Source: an uncultured Oscillospiraceae bacterium
GTDB taxonomy: Bacteria; Bacillota; Clostridia; Oscillospirales; Ruminococcaceae
Assembly: GCA_900539695.1 (NCBI GenBank)
Contig: UQDG01000012.1
Coordinates: forward strand, 1 to 64,000
Direction: 5' to 3'
Length of the DNA: 64,000 nucleotides
Positions 28,228 through 36,119 of the stretch are shown here, piece by piece. The notes beneath the pieces are model-generated. The model was not told the origin of the DNA, searched no databases, and saw nothing but the letters and a program-made list of their open reading frames with translations. The stretch's first letter is position 1, and every line of letters begins with the position of its first letter. The translations under genes were made by a program, and so were the position numbers.

Positions 28228-29403
28228 ATGCAACGTAAAGATTGGGCCGCCCGTGTGGACGGGCTGGTCGTGTTTCGCGGCCTGCTGCAAAGCGAACCGC
28301 TAGCCTCTCTGCGCGCGGCTCTGGCGGCAGATGCTGCCGGGCTGACCGGCGCGGTGGCCGCCTTTGAAAGCGCCCTGTTTACCCAGGGCACCAACTGGAC
28401 CGAAGTCCTGCTGGACGCCGTGCTGGAGGACGAGAATCTCTGCCTGCGCACGGCCGCCGGCGGGGATGCCGGGCCGGTGCTGGAAAAGGCACTGGAAAAC
28501 GAACTGGAATTTTTGCAGCAGCTTGGCATTGCTGGGCTGGATGACCTTTGCCCCGAAGCCCCGGCCTTTCTGCCGCGGTGGGAGGTAAGCCCTGACGCCA
28601 ACTATACAGCCGCCTACCAGGCGCGCCGCGCGGCCGTGGGCCAGAAGGGCTACGGCATGTTTGCCCGCCACCATGTGTTTACCATCGAGGATGGCCGCCT
28701 TGTGCCGGTGCGCTACCCCGATCCCCAGCGCCTGAGCGAACTGCCCGGCTACGAGCGGGAGCGGGAAAAGGTCATTGCCAACACCCGCGCCCTGCTGGAG
28801 AGCAAGCCCACCAACAATGTGCTGCTGTACGGCGACGCCGGTACGGGCAAATCCAGCACGGTCAAGGCCATTGCCAACGAGTTTGCGCCTGACGGCCTGC
28901 GGCTGATCGAGGTGAAGAAGAACCAGCTGTACCAGATCCCCGCCCTGATGGACGAGCTGGCGAAGAATCCGCTGAAGTTCATTTTGTTCATCGACGACCT
29001 GAGCTTCTCGGCCAACGACGACAACTTTGCCGCGCTGAAAGCCATTCTGGAGGGCAGCGTGGGCGGCCGCAGCCACAACGTGGCCGTGTACGCCACCAGC
29101 AACCGCCGCCATCTGGTCAAGGAAAGCATGAGCGACCGCAGTGGCGACGACCTGCATGCCGCCGATACCCGCCAGGAGCTGATGAGCCTGGCGGCGCGGT
29201 TCGGCCTGACGGTGACCTTCCAGCAGCCGGATAAAGACCGCTACGACACCATTTTGCTGGAGCTGGCCAAGCAGTACGGCGTGCAGATGCCCAGCGACCA
29301 GCTGTTCATCAAAGGCCAGGCTTTTGCCCTGCGCGCCGGCGGCCGCAGCCCCCGCGTAGCCAAGCAATTTGTGGAACTGCTGGCAGCGGGTGTGAAGGTG
29401 TAA
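28228..29403 (+). CDS. DUF815-family AAA ATPase
   Basis: The 391-residue protein has an N-terminal helical region and a C-terminal ATPase domain of the DUF815 family, with Walker A GDAGTGKS (about 202-209), Walker B FILFIDDLSF (about 252-261) and a sensor region ATSNRRHLV. Proteins of this family are widespread and resemble the AAA+ helper class, but their role is not established. The start at 28228 is preferred over the TTG at 28204 because the AAAGGA site lies between them. A terminator follows. Confidence 0.9.
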   Translation: MQRKDWAARVDGLVVFRGLLQSEPLASLRAALAADAAGLTGAVAAFESALFTQGTNWTEVLLDAVLEDENLCLRTAAGGDAGPVLEKALENELEFLQQLGIAGLDDLCPEAPAFLPRWEVSPDANYTAAYQARRAAVGQKGYGMFARHHVFTIEDGRLVPVRYPDPQRLSELPGYEREREKVIANTRALLESKPTNNVLLYGDAGTGKSSTVKAIANEFAPDGLRLIEVKKNQLYQIPALMDELAKNPLKFILFIDDLSFSANDDNFAALKAILEGSVGGRSHNVAVYATSNRRHLVKESMSDRSGDDLHAADTRQELMSLAARFGLTVTFQQPDKDRYDTILLELAKQYGVQMPSDQLFIKGQAFALRAGGRSPRVAKQFVELLAAGVKV

Positions 29404-29408
29404 TGATG

Positions 29409-29438
29409 TGCCCCCTTGCAGAGGGGGGCCTTTTTATT
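29409..29438 (+). terminator. Intrinsic terminator after the DUF815 gene
   Basis: Stem CCCCCT/AGGGGG with loop TGCAG followed by GCCTTTTTATTTT, 8 bp after the stop. Confidence 0.8.
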
Positions 29439-29454
29439 TTATAACACGATTTCT

Positions 29455-29508
29455 GTAGGAGCGGATGCTTGCATCCGCCCGTGGGTCGATGCAAGCATCG
29501 CCCCCTAC
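29455..29508. repeat. REP-like hairpin repeat
   Basis: The unit runs from GTAGGA to CCCTAC and contains the perfect 12-bp inverted repeat GATGCTTGCATC (29464-29475) / GATGCAAGCATC (29488-29499). A related unit with TGCTTGCATCGGCCCTAC lies at 57108-57132. It sits between convergent genes. Confidence 0.65.
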
Positions 29509-29523
29509 ATATTTACTTGCACA

Positions 29524-30729
29524 TCACGCTCTCTCCGTCACCAGCTTAAATCCCGCTTCGGTGAGCTTTTGCTTGATCTGCTCGATCTGGGCGGCATCGC
29601 GGGTCTCCAGCCCCAGCTTGAGGAAGCAGCTGGTGATGGCCATGTTGGCATCACTGCGGTCGTGGTGGACGCTGACCACGTTGGCACCGCAGGCCGAGAC
29701 AATGTCGCTGACCAGGCTCAGCTGGCCGGGCTTGTCCTCCAGGGCGATCATCAGGTTGGTCTTGCGGCCACTCATGACCATACCGCGGGTGATAACGCGG
29801 GACAGGATGTTCACATCGATGTTGCCGCCGGAGATCAGGCAGACGGTCTTTTTGCCTGCCAGCGGCAGCTTGTTGAACAGTGCGGCCGCCACCGGCGTGG
29901 CACCGGCCCCCTCGGCCACCAGCTTCTGGTTCTCCATCAGCGCCAGGATGGCCGCGGCGATCTCGTCCTCGCTGACCGTGACCACGTCATCCACGTACTG
30001 GCTGACCATCTCATAGGTGGTCTCGCCGGGCGTCTTGACCGCGATGCCGTCGGCGAAGGTGTCTACGTGGTCCAGCGTCTCGTACTTGTGGTCGTGGAAG
30101 GCGTGCTCCATGCTGGGGGCACCGGCAGCCTGCACACCGTAGACCTTGACCTCGGGGCGCAGGCTCTTGATGGCGAAAGCCACGCCGGAGATCAGGCCGC
30201 CGCCGCCAATGGGCACGATGACCGCATCCACATCGGGCAGCTGGTCCAGGATCTCCAGGCCGATGGTGCCCTGGCCTGCGATGACCAGCTCGTCATCGTA
30301 GGGGTGGATGAAGGTCATGCCGGTCTCCTGCTGGAGCTCGACGGCGCGGTCGTGGGCGTCGTCGTAGGTACCCTTGACCAGCTCTACCTCCGCGCCCAGG
30401 CGCTTGGTGCTTTCCACTTTCATAATAGGGGCACCATCTGGCATGCAGACCACACTTTTAATGCCCATGCTGGTGGCGGCCAGCGCCACGCCCTGGGCAT
30501 GGTTGCCGGCCGAGCAGGCGATCACGCCCTTGGCGCGTTCTTCCTCGCTCAGCTGGCTGATTTTATAGTAGGCACCGCGGACCTTGAAGCTGCCGGTCAC
30601 CTGCAGGTTTTCGGTCTTCAAGTAGAGATCTGTGCCGGGGCAAAGCCGGGGCGCGGCGATCAGGTCGGTCTTGCGGGCGACTTTTTTCAGTACGAATTTG
30701 GCGTGGTAGATCTTGTCCAGTGTCAGCAT
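29524..30729 (-). CDS. ilvA: Threonine ammonia-lyase (threonine dehydratase)
   Basis: The 401-residue PLP enzyme deaminates threonine to 2-oxobutyrate, the first step of isoleucine synthesis or of catabolic threonine use. The PLP lysine is Lys49 in GSFKVRGA, and the phosphate loop GGGGL is near residue 177. A single C-terminal ACT domain starts near residue 325, which is the layout of the shorter type; the biosynthetic E. coli enzyme has two ACT-like domains. Whether it is anabolic or catabolic is uncertain, but nearby ilvBN favours isoleucine synthesis. It has a strong GGGGGAG site. Confidence 0.93.
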   Translation of the reverse strand: MLTLDKIYHAKFVLKKVARKTDLIAAPRLCPGTDLYLKTENLQVTGSFKVRGAYYKISQLSEEERAKGVIACSAGNHAQGVALAATSMGIKSVVCMPDGAPIMKVESTKRLGAEVELVKGTYDDAHDRAVELQQETGMTFIHPYDDELVIAGQGTIGLEILDQLPDVDAVIVPIGGGGLISGVAFAIKSLRPEVKVYGVQAAGAPSMEHAFHDHKYETLDHVDTFADGIAVKTPGETTYEMVSQYVDDVVTVSEDEIAAAILALMENQKLVAEGAGATPVAAALFNKLPLAGKKTVCLISGGNIDVNILSRVITRGMVMSGRKTNLMIALEDKPGQLSLVSDIVSACGANVVSVHHDRSDANMAITSCFLKLGLETRDAAQIEQIKQKLTEAGFKLVTERA

Positions 30730-30821
30730 TGGGCTGCTCCCCCTTGAAATTGCAATAGTTCAGCCCGACCCTGCGTACAGGATCGGGCATCGGCTGCACC
30801 GTTGCAGCTGTGATATACTTG

Positions 30822-30850
30822 ATTATAGTTGAGTTTTACTAATTTGTAAA
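30822..30850 (-). promoter_or_regulatory. Promoter and structured leader of the threonine dehydratase gene
   Basis: Minus-strand TTTACA (30845-30850), 17-bp spacer, TATAAT (30822-30827). The leader that follows (30730-30815) contains the hairpins GCTGCA/TGCAGC and CCCGATCCTG.../CAGGGTCGGG without a T run, so it is not an obvious attenuator. Confidence 0.7.
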
Positions 30851-31010
30851 GTGAATAATTTTCATGTTTAAATGTTATTGGCACCGTTCACAAGAATCTT
30901 TTCGCATCTTTGTGGAATATTGCTAATTTTCCAGCCTTGACAAACGCGCTATAATAAAAAGGAAATAAGGCAAAAAACATCCGCTTTGGCGGTAAGGAGG
31001 ATTCACTTTT

Positions 31011-31856
31011 ATGGACATCCGCTATTCCTGCAATCAGCGCGATTTTAAGCGCTACACCACCGAGGAAGTCCGCGATGAGATGCTGATCACCGGCCTGTAC
31101 AAGGCTGATGAGGTCGTGGCCGTTTACAGCCACGTGGACCGCATGGTCACCCTGGGCTGCATGCCTGTACATGAGGAAGTTTCCATCGACAAGGGCATCG
31201 ACATCTGGGCCAACTTCGGCACCCATTACTTCCTGGAGCGCCGCGAGATCGGCATCTTCAACATTGGTGACGGCGCCGGCACCATCACGGCCGACGGTGT
31301 GGAATATCACCTGAACGTCAAAGACTGCCTGTACATTACCCAGGGCACCCAGAAGGTCACCTTCAAGAGCGATGACTCCGAGCATCCCGCCAAGTTCTAC
31401 ATGGTCTCCGCCCCGGCACACTGCCGCTACGAGACCAAGCTGATCACCCTGGAGCAGGCCGCCAAGCGTCCCCTGGGCAGCCTGGAGACCTGCAACAAGC
31501 GCACCATCAACCAGTTCATCCATCCCAGCGTGCTGAAGACCTGCCAGCTGTCCATGGGCATGACCTGCCTGGAGCCGGGCAGCAACTGGAACACCATGCC
31601 CAGCCACACCCATGAGCGCCGCATGGAGATCTACACCTACTTCGACCTGCCGGATGACCAGGTGGTCTTCCATATGTGCGGCGAGCCGCAGCAGACCCGT
31701 CACATCGTGATGCACAACTACGACGCTGTTATCAGCCCGTCCTGGAGCATCCACAGCGGTGTCGGCACCTCGAACTACACCTTTATCTGGGCCATGGGCG
31801 GCGAGAACCAGGAGTTCGATGATATGGACAACATCGCCACCACCGACCTGCGCTAA
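31011..31856 (+). CDS. kduI: 5-dehydro-4-deoxy-D-glucuronate isomerase
   Basis: The 281-residue cupin-fold enzyme converts 5-keto-4-deoxyuronate, a product of unsaturated oligogalacturonide or glycosaminoglycan breakdown, to 2,5-diketo-3-deoxygluconate. The zinc ligands align with those of E. coli KduI: His199 and His201 in PSHTHERR, Glu206 and His248 in SWSIHSG. A TAAGGAGG site precedes the start. kduD follows after 123 bp. Confidence 0.96.
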   Translation: MDIRYSCNQRDFKRYTTEEVRDEMLITGLYKADEVVAVYSHVDRMVTLGCMPVHEEVSIDKGIDIWANFGTHYFLERREIGIFNIGDGAGTITADGVEYHLNVKDCLYITQGTQKVTFKSDDSEHPAKFYMVSAPAHCRYETKLITLEQAAKRPLGSLETCNKRTINQFIHPSVLKTCQLSMGMTCLEPGSNWNTMPSHTHERRMEIYTYFDLPDDQVVFHMCGEPQQTRHIVMHNYDAVISPSWSIHSGVGTSNYTFIWAMGGENQEFDDMDNIATTDLR

Positions 31857-31979
31857 ACGCAACGATTTTGCGGTAGTTTTGCTGCAAAAATGTGCGCAGT
31901 TTGCGCAACTGCTTTTGTTTCCCGCGTCTGCCCAGCAGGCGTTTCGGATATTTTTATTGAATTTTAGGAGGTTTTAAAC

Positions 31980-32789
31980 ATGTCTGTTTGCACCCCGAAA
32001 TCTTTTGATCTGACCGGCAAGGTCGCCCTGATCACCGGCGCTTCCTACGGCATCGGTTTTGCCATTGCTACCGCTATGGCCAACAACGGCGCCACCATCG
32101 TTTTCAACGACATCAAACAGGAGCTGGTCGACAAGGGCCTGGCCGCCTACAAAGAGGCCGGCATTGATGCCCACGGCTATGTCTGCGACGTCACCAACGA
32201 GGACGCTGTCAAGGCACTCGTCAAGCAGGTTACCGAGGAAGTTGGTCACATCAACATTCTGGTCAACAACGCCGGTATCATCAAGCGTATCCCGATGACC
32301 GAGATGAGCGCTGCTCAGTTCCGTCAGGTCATCGACGTTGACCTGAACGCCCCGTTCATCGTGGCCAAGTCCGTTATCCCTGACATGATCGAGCAGGGCG
32401 GCGGTAAGATCATCAACATCTGCTCTATGATGAGCGAGCTGGGCCGTGAGACTGTCTCCGCCTACGCTGCTGCTAAGGGCGGCCTGAAGATGCTGACCAA
32501 GAACATCGCTTCCGAGTACGGCCAGTACAATATCCAGTGCAACGGCATTGGACCTGGCTACATTGCTACCCCGCAGACCGCACCGCTGCGTGAGATCCAG
32601 CCGGACGGCAGCCGTCATCCGTTTGACCAGTTCATCGTTGCCAAGACCCCCGCTGGCCGCTGGGGCAATGCCGAGGATCTGGGCGGCCCCGCCGTCTTCC
32701 TGGCATCTGAGGCCTCTGACTTTGTCAACGGCCTGATCCTTTACGTCGATGGCGGCATCCTGGCCTACATCGGCAAGCAGCCGGGGTAA
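31980..32789 (+). CDS. kduD: 2-dehydro-3-deoxy-D-gluconate 5-dehydrogenase (SDR family)
   Basis: The 269-residue short-chain dehydrogenase reduces 2,5-diketo-3-deoxygluconate to 2-keto-3-deoxygluconate after KduI. The cofactor motif TGASYGIG is at 19-26, NNAG near 96, and the catalytic YAAAK at about 162-166. Sequence alone cannot exclude gluconate 5-dehydrogenase (IdnO/Ga5DH), a close relative, but the position after kduI favours KduD. It has its own GGAGG site and possibly shares the kduI transcript. Confidence 0.88.
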   Translation: MSVCTPKSFDLTGKVALITGASYGIGFAIATAMANNGATIVFNDIKQELVDKGLAAYKEAGIDAHGYVCDVTNEDAVKALVKQVTEEVGHINILVNNAGIIKRIPMTEMSAAQFRQVIDVDLNAPFIVAKSVIPDMIEQGGGKIINICSMMSELGRETVSAYAAAKGGLKMLTKNIASEYGQYNIQCNGIGPGYIATPQTAPLREIQPDGSRHPFDQFIVAKTPAGRWGNAEDLGGPAVFLASEASDFVNGLILYVDGGILAYIGKQPG

Positions 32790-32795
32790 CTTTCT

Positions 32796-32833
32796 CTTAC
32801 TTTCTTTGAAAAGAAAGTAAGCAAAGAAACTTT
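32796..32833. repeat. Small hairpin repeat, TTTCTTTGAAAAGAAAG family
   Basis: Perfect stem CTTACTTTCTTT/AAAGAAAGTAAG (32796-32821) followed by CAAAGAAACTTTAA, 6 bp after the kduD stop. It may act as a weak terminator. A MITE copy starts 8 bp further on. Confidence 0.65.
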
Positions 32834-32840
32834 AATATAG

Positions 32841-33012
32841 GGCAATACTGCATAATTCTAAGTGCCGATACGGCGAGCGAGGTGCGGCAGCTGCTAAGCC
32901 AAAAGCGCAGATAATACTTTGTGTATTATCGAGCATTTTGGCAACGCAGATGCCGTGCCGCAGCCGCCGGAGCGGTGCTTGAGCCGTTAGGCGGGAATTG
33001 TGCGGTGTTGCC
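32841..33012 (+). repeat. 172-bp hairpin MITE, copy 4
   Basis: Differs from the copy at 9030-9201 by a single base (position 9 is T instead of C), so the two are recent. It is flanked by direct repeats ATAG (32837-32840 and 33013-33016). It lies between convergent kduD and the aldose-epimerase gene. Confidence 0.9.
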
Positions 33013-33022
33013 ATAGGCATAC

Positions 33023-33064
33023 CAAAAAGAGGATGCAACTGGAAGGTTGCATCCTCTTTTATTT
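33023..33064. terminator. Bidirectional intrinsic terminator
   Basis: Fifteen-pair stem AAAAGAGGATGCAAC/GTTGCATCCTCTTTT with T runs on both strands, between convergent genes; closely similar in sequence to the terminator at 18484-18523. Confidence 0.85.
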
Positions 33065-33077
33065 GTTAAAACGCTTT

Positions 33078-33172
33078 GTAGGGCGAGCTCGTGGCCGTTT
33101 GCCATGTAAAAAACTTTTCCGGGAAACGTGTTGTTTCGCCAAGTTTGCGGGCGACCAATGGTCACCCCCTAC
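33078..33172. repeat. GTAGGG...CCCTAC repeat
   Basis: Begins with GTAGGG and ends with CCCTAC, and contains the hairpin GGGCGACC-AAT-GGTCACCC near its right end. No gene is seen in it. It belongs to the same loose class of REP-like repeats as 29455-29508. Confidence 0.45.
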
Positions 33173-33181
33173 ATTTTCCGC

Positions 33182-34054
33182 TTAGCCGATCTCAATGCTC
33201 CAGGCGAAAGTCTTGCTCTCGCCTGGGTTCAGCTGCTCGTGGCGGCCTTCCTCATTGACGGAGTTGGCCCAGCCGTTCCAGGGTTCCATGCAGACGAAGT
33301 TCTCGGCGTTCTGCTGCCAGAGGACACCCTTGCCGAAGGCAGCCTCATCAAAGGCGACCGTGACCTTATGGCCATTGCCGGAATCAGTCAGCACCATGGG
33401 GCTCTTCACGCCGGTCAGCAGGCGGATGGAATCCGCGGCATCATCCTTTTTGGTCAGGGTGATCTGGGCGGGGGCGGCGGGCTGATTGCCCTTGGCGTTC
33501 TCGCTGCAGGTGGCAGCGTTGATGTCGAAGCTGACATTTTCCAGCTTGGTCACACCAAAATAGGGATGGAAGCCAACGCTGAACGGCATCGGCTTATCTC
33601 CGGTGTTCTTCACGGTCAGGGCCAGGCCCGCCTTGCTGCCTGCCAGGGTGTAGCGCATGGTCAGAGCAAAATCAAACGGGTAGACGAACTTGGTCAGGCC
33701 GTTGGGGGTCAGGGACAGCTCGATGGCGTCCTCGGTGGCGGACTTGACCTGCCAGGGCAGCAGGTCGGCCAGGCCGTGGACCTCGATGGGATGATCGGCA
33801 CCGCCGAAGTGATGCGCGCCGCCATCCGGCTTGCCGCAGTTGGGGAACAGGATGGGCACGCCGCAGCGGGGGCGGTCGGTGGATTCAAAGTTTTTGTCAC
33901 GCAGCCAGAGATACTCCTCGCCGGCCTTGGTGAAAGACGTTGCCATGCCGCCCTTTTCCGGTGTGACGGTCAGGGCATAGTCGCCATCCGTCAGGGTCAG
34001 GGTCTTGTAGCTGACGCCATACTTCTCGTAGACGCCCTCGGTCAATTTAGCCAT
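33182..34054 (-). CDS. Aldose 1-epimerase family protein
   Basis: A 290-residue beta-sandwich protein of the galactose mutarotase-like fold. Conserved features are GVPILFPNCG, GFHPYFG (catalytic His) and MEPWNGW. It is of the LacX/YeaD-like branch, so the substrate may be a hexose, hexose phosphate or uronate and not specifically galactose. Placement between kduID and the uxa genes suggests it interconverts anomers of a uronate or related sugar. It has an AGAAGG site and no partner gene in its own transcript. Confidence 0.85.
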   Translation of the reverse strand: MAKLTEGVYEKYGVSYKTLTLTDGDYALTVTPEKGGMATSFTKAGEEYLWLRDKNFESTDRPRCGVPILFPNCGKPDGGAHHFGGADHPIEVHGLADLLPWQVKSATEDAIELSLTPNGLTKFVYPFDFALTMRYTLAGSKAGLALTVKNTGDKPMPFSVGFHPYFGVTKLENVSFDINAATCSENAKGNQPAAPAQITLTKKDDAADSIRLLTGVKSPMVLTDSGNGHKVTVAFDEAAFGKGVLWQQNAENFVCMEPWNGWANSVNEEGRHEQLNPGESKTFAWSIEIG

Positions 34055-34137
34055 ATTACAACCTTCTATTCAACCCATCGCGCACTTTCCCGTGTCATAT
34101 TCCGCTTGGTTTTACGCTTTTGGGCATTTTATATTAA

Positions 34138-34309
34138 GGCAACACCGCACAATTCCCGCTTTACAGCTTAAGCACCGCTGCTACGGCTGCGAAGCACAAT
34201 CTGCGTTGCAAAAATGCTCGATAATACACAAAGTATTATCTGCGCTTTTTGCTTAGCAGCTTGTACTTCTCGCTCGCCGCATCGGCACTTAGAATTATGC
34301 GGTGTTGCC
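34138..34309 (-). repeat. 172-bp hairpin MITE, copy 5 (diverged)
   Basis: Inverted relative to the reference copy and clearly older, yet still exactly 172 bp. It is flanked by direct repeats TTAA (34134-34137 and 34310-34313). Changes in the stem are paired: the arms that read GGCACGGCA/TGCCGCACC elsewhere read GAAGCACAA/TTGTACTTC here, and CCAAAA/TTTTGG has become CAAAAA/TTTTTG, so the hairpin is preserved. Confidence 0.88.
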
Positions 34310-34352
34310 TTAAAAGTTTCTTCGGTTCCTTCTCTTCAAAGAAGGGACATAA
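34310..34352. repeat. Small hairpin repeat, TTTCTTTGAAAAGAAAG family
   Basis: TTAAAAGTTTCTTCGGTTCC followed by the stem CCTTCT/AGAAGG, directly joined to the end of MITE copy 5 and 10 bp before the uxaA stop. Read on the minus strand it could weakly terminate uxaA. Confidence 0.5.
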
Positions 34353-34361
34353 CCCCCGTAA

Positions 34362-35846
34362 TCAAAGCACGACGCCGTCCTTGAAGATGGAGATCTCGCG
34401 GAAGCCCTTCTTCTCGGCGCAGGTCTGCTTGCCGGAAGCAACATCCAGCACCAGCTGGTACAGGTCAGCGCCAGCCTCGTCCAGGGTACGCTCGCCGTCC
34501 GCGACCACACCGGCATTGAAGTCGATCCAAGTCTTTTTCTTGGCGGCCAGCTGGCTGTTGGTAGCGATCTTCAGCGTCGGGGCGGGTGCGCCGAACGGCG
34601 TGCCGCGGCCGGTGGAGAACAGCACCATGTGGGCACCGGCGGCGGTCAGCGCAGTGGCGGAGACCAGGTCGTTGCCGGGGCCATACAGCATGTTCAGGCC
34701 CTTGGTGGTGACAGGCTCACCATAATCGATGACATCCATGATGGGGGCAGAGCCGCCCTTCTGGACGCAGCCGCAGGACTTGTCCTCCAGCGTGGTGATA
34801 CCGCCCTGCTTGTTGCCCGGGCTGGGGTTGTCGTAAACGACCTCGTTGTGGCTGATGAAGTACTCTTTGAAGCCGTTGATCATCTTAACAGCCTTCTCAA
34901 AGACCTGCTCATTCTGGCAGCGATCCATCAGGAAGCCCTCGGCGCCGAACATCTCGGGCACCTCGGTCAGCACGGTGGAACCGCCGCGGGCGCACAGCAT
35001 ATCGCTGAAGCGGCCGATGGTGGGGTTGGCGGTGATGCCGGACAGACCGTCAGAGCCGCCGCACTTCATGCCGATGACCAGCTCGCTGGCGGGGATCGGC
35101 TCGCGCTTGAACTGGGCAGCGTAGGCGGCCAGCTCTTTCAGGATCTCGCGGCCTGCGACCAGCTCGTCCTCGACATCCTGGCAGGTCAGGAACTTGACGC
35201 GGTCAGCGTCGTAGTCGCCCAGTTCTTCCAGGAACTGCTCATGGGTCAGGTTCTCGCAGCCCAGAGAGAGCACCAGCACAGCGCCGGCGTTGGGGTGGCG
35301 GACCAGCGAAGCCAGCAGCTTGCGGGTCTGGGCATGGTCATGGCCGGTCTGGGAGCAACCGAAGGGATGGGTGAAGGTGTACAGGCCGTCGATGGAGCCG
35401 GTGACCAGATCCTGGTTGTCCCGCACGAGGGCTTTGGCGCAGTCGTTGACGCAGCCGACGGTGGGGATGATCCAGATCTCGTTGCGGATGGCGGCACGGC
35501 CGTCCTTGCGGCGGTAGCCCATGAAAGTCTCCGGGGCCGCCGGGGTCAGGGGATGTACGTCGGGATGGTAGCTGTACTCGATCTCGCCGGACAGGTTGGT
35601 CTTGACGTTGTGGGTGTGCATCCAGGTGCCGGGCACGGCGTCAGCGGTGGCATGGCCGATGGGGAAGCCGTACTTGATGACATTCTCGCCTGCCTTGATG
35701 GGAGCGATGGCCATCTTGTGGCCCTGGGGGATATCCTCAACAGCGGTGACGGTGGTGTTATCCACGGGGACAGCGGTGCCCTTGGCGATGGGGTGCAGGG
35801 CAACGACCACGTTATCTTTGGGGTTGATCTTAATAGCGATGGGCAT
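34362..35846 (-). CDS. uxaA: Altronate dehydratase
   Basis: The 494-residue UxaA-family enzyme dehydrates D-altronate to 2-keto-3-deoxygluconate in galacturonate catabolism. It is the fused form, with an N-terminal SAF-type domain (about 1-95) and the large catalytic domain. Motifs GYRRKDGRAAIRN, FTHPFGCSQTG, GMKCGGSDGLSG and DKSCGCVQKGG are visible; cysteines are probably metal or cluster ligands. It has an AAGGAG site. MITE copies lie on both sides, and uxaB is on the same strand upstream behind its own terminator. Confidence 0.95.
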   Translation of the reverse strand: MPIAIKINPKDNVVVALHPIAKGTAVPVDNTTVTAVEDIPQGHKMAIAPIKAGENVIKYGFPIGHATADAVPGTWMHTHNVKTNLSGEIEYSYHPDVHPLTPAAPETFMGYRRKDGRAAIRNEIWIIPTVGCVNDCAKALVRDNQDLVTGSIDGLYTFTHPFGCSQTGHDHAQTRKLLASLVRHPNAGAVLVLSLGCENLTHEQFLEELGDYDADRVKFLTCQDVEDELVAGREILKELAAYAAQFKREPIPASELVIGMKCGGSDGLSGITANPTIGRFSDMLCARGGSTVLTEVPEMFGAEGFLMDRCQNEQVFEKAVKMINGFKEYFISHNEVVYDNPSPGNKQGGITTLEDKSCGCVQKGGSAPIMDVIDYGEPVTTKGLNMLYGPGNDLVSATALTAAGAHMVLFSTGRGTPFGAPAPTLKIATNSQLAAKKKTWIDFNAGVVADGERTLDEAGADLYQLVLDVASGKQTCAEKKGFREISIFKDGVVL

Positions 35847-35874
35847 AATAAGACTATCTCCTTAATCTAGTTAT

Positions 35875-36046
35875 GGCAATACCGCATAATTCTAAGTACC
35901 GATACGGCGAGCGAGGTGCGGCAGATGTTAAGCCAAAAGCGCAGATAATACTTTGTGTATTATCGAGCATTTTGGCAACGCAGATGCCGTGCCGCAGCCG
36001 CCGGAGCGGTGCTTAAGCCGTTAGGCGGGAATTGTGCGGTGTTGCC
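35875..36046 (+). repeat. 172-bp hairpin MITE, copy 6
   Basis: Complete copy with a few substitutions in the left arm, flanked by direct repeats TTAT (35871-35874 and 36047-36050). It separates uxaB from uxaA and lies directly beyond the uxaB terminator. Confidence 0.9.
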
Positions 36047-36049
36047 TTA

Positions 36050-36086
36050 TAATAAAATTGGGGCCGGAGGGCATTCTCCGGCCCCA
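36050..36086 (-). terminator. Intrinsic terminator of uxaB
   Basis: Stem TGGGGCCGGAG/CTCCGGCCCCA; on the minus strand it is followed by an A/T-rich run with TTTTATT (36050-36058). It shows that uxaB and uxaA are not simply one transcript. Confidence 0.75.
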
Positions 36087-36119
36087 GTGGGGTTTATTTT
36101 ATGCGTTGCCGCACAGGAA

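Noticed and set aside
30944..30961. TTGACA with TATAAT as a single strong promoter for kduI
   Set aside because: The spacing is 7 bp instead of 16-18 bp, so the two boxes cannot form one sigma-A promoter; reported only as an oddity.
31980..32789. Gluconate 5-dehydrogenase as the call for the SDR protein
   Set aside because: The families are close, but the gene follows kduI directly and no gluconate or idonate genes are nearby; KduD is preferred with reduced confidence.
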